From Anaerolineaceae bacterium UBA6107 (GTDB lineage: Bacteria; Chloroflexota; Anaerolineae; Anaerolineales; Anaerolineaceae), in NCBI GenBank assembly GCA_002428455.1, contig DIWL01000065.1:10917-36606 (forward strand): a DNA stretch of 25,690 nt, read 5' to 3'. The notes under the pieces are model-generated. The model was given only the letters and a program-made list of their open reading frames with translations, made no database searches and had not been told where the DNA came from. This document shows positions 16,830 through 23,741 of the stretch, piece by piece. A program made the position numbers and the translations under genes. Positions within the stretch are counted from its first letter, which is position 1. Each line of letters opens with the position of its first letter.

Positions 16830-17998
16830 GTGTGTCGGTTTTGGTTGTTGATGATGAAGATAATGCGCGGGAATTTGTGGGTGCGTTGCTTGAAAAGAAG
16901 GGTTACGAGGTGATCCAGGCAGCAAGCCTGGGAGAGGCTCGTGAAAAAGTTAAAATGGGAATTGGCGACGTGGTCCTACTCGATGTGCAGTTGAAGGGTG
17001 AATATGGACTGAACCTGTTGTACGAAACCAGCAGCATGCCGACCCGTCCGCCGATCATCGTGATCACCGGTTTTGGGGATATTGAAACAGCTGTGGATGC
17101 CATGAAAAATGGTGCTACAGATTTTCTTACCAAGCCGCTCAACTGGCCGCAACTCGAAAAATCGCTGCAGCGGGCGTGCGAAACAGTGGCAATGCGCAGA
17201 GAGCTGGATCACTACCGCGAAAACCAGATAAAAAGTGTAAATTTTGTCATTGGGTCCAACGAAGAAGTAAAAACCACTGTGTCCCAGTCGGTAATTGCCG
17301 CAGAAAAACAGGTTTCTGTCCTGATCACAGGTGAAACAGGTACAGGCAAAGATGTAATCGCAAAATTCATTCACGCCAGTGGACCACGCGCGAATAAGCC
17401 ATTCATCTCGATCAATTGCGCTGCCATTCAAAATACAATGCTGGAATCGGAACTCTTTGGGCACGAGGCCGGGGCTTTTACCAGTGCGGATAGAAAAAAA
17501 CCCGGTTTGATGGAAATTGCCGATGGTGGCGTGCTATTTTTGAATGAAATTTCCTCGATGCCGGTCGATATTCAGGCGAAATTACTCACGGCCATTGAGT
17601 CCCATTCTTTCAGACGGGTGGGTGGCACTGTCTTGATCAAAGTTGATGTACAGGTGATCGCAGCTTCAAATCGTGATCTCAAGGAAATGATATCGAAAGG
17701 TGATTTCCGAGAAGATTTGTACTATCGCTTGAAAGTGGTCGATCTGGATATGCCGCCATTGCGAAAGCGCAAGGAAGACATTCCGGAACTGGTTTGTTTC
17801 TTCATACGCGAGAATAACGCCCGTCAGGGGGTCAATGTGGTGAATATCTCACCGCAGGCGATGGAAGCACTGCAAAACTACTCGTGGCCGGGTAACATCC
17901 GCGAGTTGTCCAACGCAATTGAACGGGCGATGCTATTTTGTGATGGCATGACCATCAACCTGGGCGACCTTCCAAGAGATATTTCAACCGCGGGGTGA
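16826..17998 (+). CDS. NtrC-family sigma-54 activator without DNA-binding domain
   Basis: 390 residues: a receiver domain (Asp9/Asp10, phospho-acceptor Asp53, Lys in FLTKPL) and a sigma-54 AAA+ domain (Walker A GETGTGKD 169-176, arginine-finger region FREDLYYRL, sensor II WPGNIREL). It stops at NLGDLPRDISTAG, just after the AAA+ domain, so the usual C-terminal Fis helix-turn-helix is missing. The downstream 58 nt hold a promoter and do not continue the frame. Two odd residues: the sigma-54 contact loop is GAFTSA (216-221) instead of GAFTGA, and Walker B reads LFLNEIS with Asn240 in place of Asp. It should act on sigma-54 holoenzyme from solution, like FlgR of Helicobacter or the chlamydial CtcC. 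Confidence 0.94.
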   Translation: MSVSVLVVDDEDNAREFVGALLEKKGYEVIQAASLGEAREKVKMGIGDVVLLDVQLKGEYGLNLLYETSSMPTRPPIIVITGFGDIETAVDAMKNGATDFLTKPLNWPQLEKSLQRACETVAMRRELDHYRENQIKSVNFVIGSNEEVKTTVSQSVIAAEKQVSVLITGETGTGKDVIAKFIHASGPRANKPFISINCAAIQNTMLESELFGHEAGAFTSADRKKPGLMEIADGGVLFLNEISSMPVDIQAKLLTAIESHSFRRVGGTVLIKVDVQVIAASNRDLKEMISKGDFREDLYYRLKVVDLDMPPLRKRKEDIPELVCFFIRENNARQGVNVVNISPQAMEALQNYSWPGNIRELSNAIERAMLFCDGMTINLGDLPRDISTAG

Positions 17999-18005
17999 AA
18001 TACCG

Positions 18006-18021
18006 TGGCATAGAACTTGCA
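18006..18021 (+). promoter_or_regulatory. sigma-54 promoter of the membrane protein-TPR-protease genes
   Basis: TGGCATAGAACTTGCA differs from the rpoN site by one base; GG (18007-18008) and GC (18019-18020) are separated by 10 nt. Transcription should start near 18032, about 25 nt before the ATG at 18057. The regulator gene ends 7 nt upstream of the site. Confidence 0.88.
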
Positions 18022-18026
18022 TCATA

Positions 18027-18052
18027 CCCTCCAGAGACCTAATTCTGGAGGG
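18027..18052 (+). repeat. inverted repeat over the start site and Shine-Dalgarno
   Basis: CCCTCCAGA (18027-18035) and TCTGGAGGG (18044-18052) are perfect 9-bp complements with an 8-nt loop. The right arm contains the GGAGGG ribosome-binding site of the next gene. The expected sigma-54 start near 18032 falls inside the left arm, so only read-through mRNA would form the complete hairpin. Confidence 0.7.
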
Positions 18053-18056
18053 CGAA

Positions 18057-18380
18057 ATGTTTTCTATGAGTGTAAGCGATTTTATTATGACCATGGCGCT
18101 GGTACTACTCGTCATCGGTGTAGTGGTTTTGGGCATTGGTGTGTATACGTTGATCAAAAAAGTACTGGGCAAACAATTAAATACGATCGCGGATCAGACC
18201 ACCAAGATAGCCCAAAAAGGGGTAACGGAAGAGATTTCCGGGTTGGTAGGAAATGCCCGTGCGTTGATCGAAGTGTTGAACGAAATGGTAAAAACGGCCA
18301 CGGGCATCGGGATATTCCTGGTGATCTTGGGGATTCTATTAATGGTTGGAGCCTATCTACTAGTTTCAGGGCTTGGTTAA
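18057..18380 (+). CDS. small two-helix membrane protein, unknown function
   Basis: 107 residues, not recognised. Two hydrophobic helices (about 10-34 and 83-105) flank a polar, helix-prone centre of about 48 residues (KKVLGKQLNTIADQTTKIAQ onward). With both helices spanning, the centre would face one side, most plausibly the cytoplasm since basic residues follow the first helix. GGAGGG lies 4 nt before the ATG. It is the first gene after a sigma-54 promoter and precedes the TPR gene by 45 nt, so it may anchor the TPR-protease complex at the membrane. A holin-like or pore role cannot be excluded but has no direct support. Confidence 0.88.
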   Translation: MFSMSVSDFIMTMALVLLVIGVVVLGIGVYTLIKKVLGKQLNTIADQTTKIAQKGVTEEISGLVGNARALIEVLNEMVKTATGIGIFLVILGILLMVGAYLLVSGLG

Positions 18381-18425
18381 TATTTCTCCGCTTTCTCCAG
18401 GATTTGCCAATTGAGAGGAGTTGCA

Positions 18426-21400
18426 ATGCAGTTAACAGAGCTCATAGCGAAGTTGAACAACCTCAATGCTGATGCAGAGGTTGCTTGTTTTTTTAAATCG
18501 CTGCGTCAGGATGCACTGATTTGGGAAGGCTTGCATCAACTTACTTCGAATCAAGAAAGTTTGGACTCGTTTGGTCATCGCAATCTACCGCTACACCCGG
18601 GATCGCTGGGGGTGTTTGCTTTTGATCCCGACATCGTTATAAATGACCTGCAAGAAGGCAGTCTATCAAATTCATTGCTTGAAAAAGCGATGCTGGGTTA
18701 CGAAGAGTATCTTCTGACAGACAGCCCTGCCTTAACTTTGGAACAGGCCGGGACCGTTGCAGCAGCGTTAATGGCAAAGCAACAGGCAGCCGGGAGCTGG
18801 TCGCTCGTATTCAAAGAAATCCATACACGCACCAGAAATTCGAATCCTGAAACCTACGTGCGATTCTGGAGGTCGATCCTGGTAATTGTGCTAAACCTTG
18901 TCGATGAGAGAGAGCAATTCCTGCTCGATCTCGTGGCTGTTCACCAGCCGGAAACGGCTATCGATCTCGTTGTACACCTTGTGCTTTGTCTTCCCATCAA
19001 AGACGAAGAACAGGCTGGATTATTGACTGCCTGCCTGGTTGGCTTGAACGAACAGCACCAGGTGCGTGCACTAAAAGTTCTACGGCAAAATGGCGGCGGG
19101 GTTCTCTCTGGAACGGTGGCCGTACGATTACTGGAGACATACCGAGATATTGAGTCAGGTGCCAAATCCACAGGAGATCACTGGAAAGATCCGATTTCGT
19201 CCGCAAAAACCGCTTTCAAATATCAGGCAGTAGCAGATATCGCCCAGATTGCGGGAGATGATCAATATGCCATGTTAATGAATGATAAGGCGTTGGAAAT
19301 ACTGGCTGCTCTCGTAAAGCGGGGTAAGGTCAGGAAGGCCGGATTGTTCAATACGAGTGTATCTGATGAGAATGTTTTGGCTATGTTTTCTGAAGATGAG
19401 ATGAGTGATCCGGACATTCAAAAAGAATTGGTGTATAGCGGCACATCGATTGATGCGCCGGCGGATGCAAATGTTCACCCGGTGAATTTGATCAAGAAGT
19501 CAAGAATAATGGCAAAGGCTGGAAACCTGGAATGTGCCAGAGAAGAGATCCGCACAGCGCTTGGAGGACTCTCCGATGCTGAGCTGGAAAAAGTACTTGT
19601 GAATGGTCCTGAACAGATAAATTCGTGGGATCCTCTGGAGAATTTGAATTTGCTTGTTGATACCCGGGCGTTCGAAGAGGCGGCCAAGGTGGCCGGATTC
19701 ATGCTGCGCGACAATCCATCCAACATTGAGGTCAATCTGGCTGCCGCCAGGGCGGCGGTTGGCAAAGGAGATAATTTATCTGCAGCGATCCACTGGGAAA
19801 CGCTAACGGCTTTGCAAGCCGATAATCGTGATTACAAACGCAATCTCGCGAAAGCGCTCGTCGCAACTGGTCAACTTGAAAGAGCCTACGAGGTCTACAA
19901 CAAGTTAACTGAAAATGGAAAAACAGGGGATTTGGATGATCTCCTATCTTTTGGTGAAATTGCGCTAGAGGTAAAAAAGCCTGCAGATGCATTGATTGCA
20001 TTGAACCACTTGTTAGAACGAAAGCCTGATCATGGTAAAGCACTAACGTTAAGCGCAATTGCGTATAGAAATACTGGTGAAAACTCACTTTCTGTGGATC
20101 GATTCAAACAAGCCATGCTATTCTCGGACGGGGATCCTCAACCCTGGATTGCACTTGCGGATCTCCAATGGTCGATGGGTGACCGTGACACATCGATCGC
20201 AACTCTCAAAGCAGGAGTGGCTGCCAACCCCGGCAATTTCGAAATTCAAGCTTCTTACGCCGGAAAGTTGATGCAGGAAGGATTGAACTCTGAAGCTTTC
20301 ACGCTTTTGAAAGAGCTATCATCCCGCGAGGCTGTTGTTGAGGTTGATCTACTATTAGTTGACGCAATGGAACGCCTTGGCATGCAGGAGATTGAGGAAA
20401 CGCTTGAAATTCTTGTGGACCGGTATCCTGATGATGCACGGTTTCTGGCTGATTATGGTAAACGTCTCGTGTGGAAGGGAGAAACGACCAAAGGTCTGTC
20501 CTTATTGCAAAAGGCAGGTGATGAGATTTTTAATAACAATGAACTGGCACTGGCGTACCTGGAAGCGGTGTGTAAACCGGATTACCGATGCCTGGTATTT
20601 GAAAATCCTTCCAACAAATTGGAACGTCAAAAAACTTTTGGTTTATTACAAAATGTTCTGGCAGAAAAAGCGGAAGATGTACGTGCCAGGTTGTTGAGTG
20701 CAGAAAATGCGTTGTTCACAGGTGATGTGCAGTCCGCTTACAACTTGTTCAACGAACTGATTGGTGAGAATTCAGGTAAGAAATCTCTTGAACCTGCGCG
20801 GCTGTTTTCAGGTTTAGCCGTGGCAGCATCCCGCTGTGGTCAGTTGGAAATTGCTGGAGCGGCTCTTGATCAGGCTTTGCTGCTAGAACCTGACTGGCTG
20901 GCGTTACAAAATATCAAGGCAGAGATTCTCCACAAAACAGGAGATGATGCCGAAGCGGTAAAACTCGTGTTGAGTACATTGCAATCAACCCCTGCAGATC
21001 CTATGAATCAGATCTGGGCGGTCAATTTTTTGCAGAATATTGGTAGTCTTAAAGCCGCAACCGAGTTGATTTGTAGCTCGGTTGAAAAATACCCCCAACA
21101 CCTGGGGTTGGTATTATTGAAAATTGAAAACGACCTGTTATCAGGAGAACCCGAACCTGACCAGGAAGTTCAGGATGGCTTGTTTGACCTGGTCGAGAAA
21201 TGTGAAGACGCAGATCTGCTAGAAAGATCGGCAGTGGTATTTGCGCAAACAGGCAACCAGGAACGAACTGTCTTTTGCCTTGAAAAAGCCGCGGATCTTG
21301 GAAACCTAACAGCCAGGTTCGATCTGGCTGGTCTGTACAGGATCCGGAAAGAATTCAATTTTGCGCAGCGAAATCTGGATCTGGTCCCCTCAAATGAGGC

Positions 21401-23741
21401 TCTGGTTCGATTATTGAAGCATGAGATGCTTTTTGCACTGGGAAAGTACGATGAAATTGAGTTTCAGGATTTGGACGAAAAAATTGATCAGGTTGAAATT
21501 AGCAGTTCAGATTTATTTGTTCCTTCTGAATGGATGGAATTGCTCAAATCTTCATGTCCAGTGTTGAGCCTGGCTTTCAAAGTCGCGATGAAAACAGGCG
21601 ACTTAACAGAATTGGCAGAAAGTGTTCAACGCTGGTTATCAAATGAACCTGACAATGTTGAAGCCGGTGTCTATGGTGCCGAGATTGCCCTGGCAGCGGG
21701 AGAACCAGGTGCGTGTGACCCTTACCTCATGAACAGCACGAATGACCCGTCAAGTAGTTTTAGCAGACAATTCGAGTTGTTATGCAAAGAGAGAATGCTT
21801 GACCAGGATATTCTTTCAGCGGATCAGATCGATGAGATGGAGCTGTTTGAGGTAATCAACACTGAAGAACCCGAAAAGATCGCCCGGATCAGGGAGCTGG
21901 CAAAATCAGGCAGGCTGCAAGAGGCTGAGAGGTCTTTCGAAATGGCATTCAGTGTATTTGACGGAATGAAGGAAAAATCGCTGGTACTGCAGTTGGGAGT
22001 GTTACGTAATCTGGCAAAATGTGCGATCGAACTAAGCCGGTGGGGGGAAGCATTCCAGTTGGTAAATGCGGCTCGTTCACTCGCTCCTAAAAATCACGCA
22101 TTAATTTCACTGTATCTTAAAGCCAGGACGCTGCAGGCTGAATTCCAAAATCGCGCGCAGAACCTGGGAATTAAGGCACACGATTATCCAATTTCAACTG
22201 GCAATGTCGAGCCGATTGCTGAGGTGATTGACGCCATCGGCGCAGAGGTCTTACAGCAGGAATCAATCCAGCATTGGTTTATCCGCTTACAGTTGGCACT
22301 GAATGCTTCGCAGGAAAACGTCCGTGAAATGGCGCAACTCACCCCCAGCGCCGAGGATGCCGCAGCTTTAATGGCAGGTTTACGTGTGATTGGCCAGGAA
22401 AATACAGCCAAGCAGGTTGGTAAGAAATTTGTTCAGCATCCGGGTGTGCTCTTTGAACTAGCATTGTGTCATCTAGAGGATGATTTACCGAAAGCCATCG
22501 AACACGTTTCAGGATCACTTGAAATTCATCCACACCAACCGCTTGCGTTCCGGCTTTTATCCAGTTTATTTGAAAAATCCGGAAAGCTCATCGAAGCAGT
22601 GAGCATGCTGGAAAACGCGTTGTCCTATTGGCCGAATGAATCAAATTGGCACCTTGATGCAGCTGATCTATGGAAAAGGCTGGGAAACCTGGAAAAGCCG
22701 ATCGAGCATCTCAGGCTGGCAAGTATTTACTCTCCAAGTGATATGGAGATTAAGCGGTCAATCGGAATAGCCTTGCTCAAGGCGAATAAATCAACTGATG
22801 CTCTACCATTCCTGCTGAATGTGGTGCAAAAGGATCCAGCTGATGGGGATTCCTGGACTGCATTGTCTGAGGTTTACCAGATGACTGGTGACCTTGATCT
22901 GGCAGAAGAATCAGCGCAGAAGGCGATAGAGGTTAATCCGTCGGCAGTTAATGCGCGTTTACAGGCTGGCAAGGTCAGTTGGGCAAAGGGTGATCTCGAC
23001 AAAGCCTTAGAACAGGTTAGGCTGGCGATTTCACTCAACCCGGAAGATCCTGACAATTACGTTTTTATGGCCAGGCTCTACGCTGAAAATGGAAACAAAG
23101 GGAAAGCGCTTGAATTTCTGGAGAAAGCCTCAAGAAGTGAAAATGAAACCGTTCGAACAGTTATTGAACACGCCAGCCTGCTTAAAGCACTCAATGGTTC
23201 AATCGCTGCGCGTGATCTGATCGCATCGTTCAGCCAGAAATACCCAGAGAATCCGGATTTGTTGATGTTACTGGCTGAAGCCGAGGATAGCTGCGGGGAA
23301 ACCGGTAAAGCTGAAGCCGTAGCGAAAAAAGCGCTGGATATCCAACCCACAGAAAAGAATATTCATATGTTGTTGGGTAAGATCCTGGAGAAGAATGGCA
23401 ACCTGGACCAGGCTGCCCATTATTATAGCCACGCGGTCGCCATTGAACCAACTTTTATTGAAGCGTACATAAAACTAAGTCAATTACACATCAGGCAGCG
23501 TGAGTATGGTAAAGCGAGAAAAGTCCTGGAGCAGGGTATTGAAAACTCCCCGGCAGACATCAATCTATATCTGACTTGTGCTTCCCTATTAAAAGAGGTC
23601 AAGGATTATTACGGTGCAGAAAAGATGCTACGCAAAGCATCGGCAATTGAACCCCGTAACGTATTGATACACCGCCAGCTTGGCGCGATTCTTGCACTAA
23701 ACATGGTGCATCAATCTCAGGAAGTGAGCACTCAGATATGA
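18426..23741 (+). CDS. giant tetratricopeptide-repeat protein
   Basis: 1771 residues with no signal peptide or membrane helix. The first ~400 residues are alpha-helical looking without clear repeats. TPR-like helix pairs run from about residue 420 to 660 (for example ALIALNHLLERKPDHGKAL), degenerate ones from 750 to 1330, and a clean TPR array from about 1370 to 1760 (AEESAQKAIEVNPSAVNARL and similar, 34-residue spacing). Such solenoids bind partner proteins. I start at ATG 18426, with GAGGAG 5 nt upstream; the in-frame TTG at 18411 overlaps that site. Its TGA overlaps the next ATG, and its 3' end contains a sigma-54-like site. No catalytic motif was found. Confidence 0.93.
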   Translation: MQLTELIAKLNNLNADAEVACFFKSLRQDALIWEGLHQLTSNQESLDSFGHRNLPLHPGSLGVFAFDPDIVINDLQEGSLSNSLLEKAMLGYEEYLLTDSPALTLEQAGTVAAALMAKQQAAGSWSLVFKEIHTRTRNSNPETYVRFWRSILVIVLNLVDEREQFLLDLVAVHQPETAIDLVVHLVLCLPIKDEEQAGLLTACLVGLNEQHQVRALKVLRQNGGGVLSGTVAVRLLETYRDIESGAKSTGDHWKDPISSAKTAFKYQAVADIAQIAGDDQYAMLMNDKALEILAALVKRGKVRKAGLFNTSVSDENVLAMFSEDEMSDPDIQKELVYSGTSIDAPADANVHPVNLIKKSRIMAKAGNLECAREEIRTALGGLSDAELEKVLVNGPEQINSWDPLENLNLLVDTRAFEEAAKVAGFMLRDNPSNIEVNLAAARAAVGKGDNLSAAIHWETLTALQADNRDYKRNLAKALVATGQLERAYEVYNKLTENGKTGDLDDLLSFGEIALEVKKPADALIALNHLLERKPDHGKALTLSAIAYRNTGENSLSVDRFKQAMLFSDGDPQPWIALADLQWSMGDRDTSIATLKAGVAANPGNFEIQASYAGKLMQEGLNSEAFTLLKELSSREAVVEVDLLLVDAMERLGMQEIEETLEILVDRYPDDARFLADYGKRLVWKGETTKGLSLLQKAGDEIFNNNELALAYLEAVCKPDYRCLVFENPSNKLERQKTFGLLQNVLAEKAEDVRARLLSAENALFTGDVQSAYNLFNELIGENSGKKSLEPARLFSGLAVAASRCGQLEIAGAALDQALLLEPDWLALQNIKAEILHKTGDDAEAVKLVLSTLQSTPADPMNQIWAVNFLQNIGSLKAATELICSSVEKYPQHLGLVLLKIENDLLSGEPEPDQEVQDGLFDLVEKCEDADLLERSAVVFAQTGNQERTVFCLEKAADLGNLTARFDLAGLYRIRKEFNFAQRNLDLVPSNEALVRLLKHEMLFALGKYDEIEFQDLDEKIDQVEISSSDLFVPSEWMELLKSSCPVLSLAFKVAMKTGDLTELAESVQRWLSNEPDNVEAGVYGAEIALAAGEPGACDPYLMNSTNDPSSSFSRQFELLCKERMLDQDILSADQIDEMELFEVINTEEPEKIARIRELAKSGRLQEAERSFEMAFSVFDGMKEKSLVLQLGVLRNLAKCAIELSRWGEAFQLVNAARSLAPKNHALISLYLKARTLQAEFQNRAQNLGIKAHDYPISTGNVEPIAEVIDAIGAEVLQQESIQHWFIRLQLALNASQENVREMAQLTPSAEDAAALMAGLRVIGQENTAKQVGKKFVQHPGVLFELALCHLEDDLPKAIEHVSGSLEIHPHQPLAFRLLSSLFEKSGKLIEAVSMLENALSYWPNESNWHLDAADLWKRLGNLEKPIEHLRLASIYSPSDMEIKRSIGIALLKANKSTDALPFLLNVVQKDPADGDSWTALSEVYQMTGDLDLAEESAQKAIEVNPSAVNARLQAGKVSWAKGDLDKALEQVRLAISLNPEDPDNYVFMARLYAENGNKGKALEFLEKASRSENETVRTVIEHASLLKALNGSIAARDLIASFSQKYPENPDLLMLLAEAEDSCGETGKAEAVAKKALDIQPTEKNIHMLLGKILEKNGNLDQAAHYYSHAVAIEPTFIEAYIKLSQLHIRQREYGKARKVLEQGIENSPADINLYLTCASLLKEVKDYYGAEKMLRKASAIEPRNVLIHRQLGAILALNMVHQSQEVSTQI
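23681..23696 (+). promoter_or_regulatory. candidate sigma-54 promoter inside the TPR gene, ahead of the protease gene
   Basis: TGGCGCGATTCTTGCA has GG (23682-23683) and GC (23694-23695) with 10 nt between, and lies 56 nt upstream of the protease ATG. Downstream it continues CTAAA, as does the rpoN site. It lies in coding sequence, so chance is harder to rule out than for the other two. Confidence 0.6.

Noticed and set aside
17999..18056. A frameshifted Fis helix-turn-helix after the response regulator
   Set aside because: Only 58 nt are available, occupied by the sigma-54 promoter and an inverted repeat; no frame gives a helix-turn-helix.
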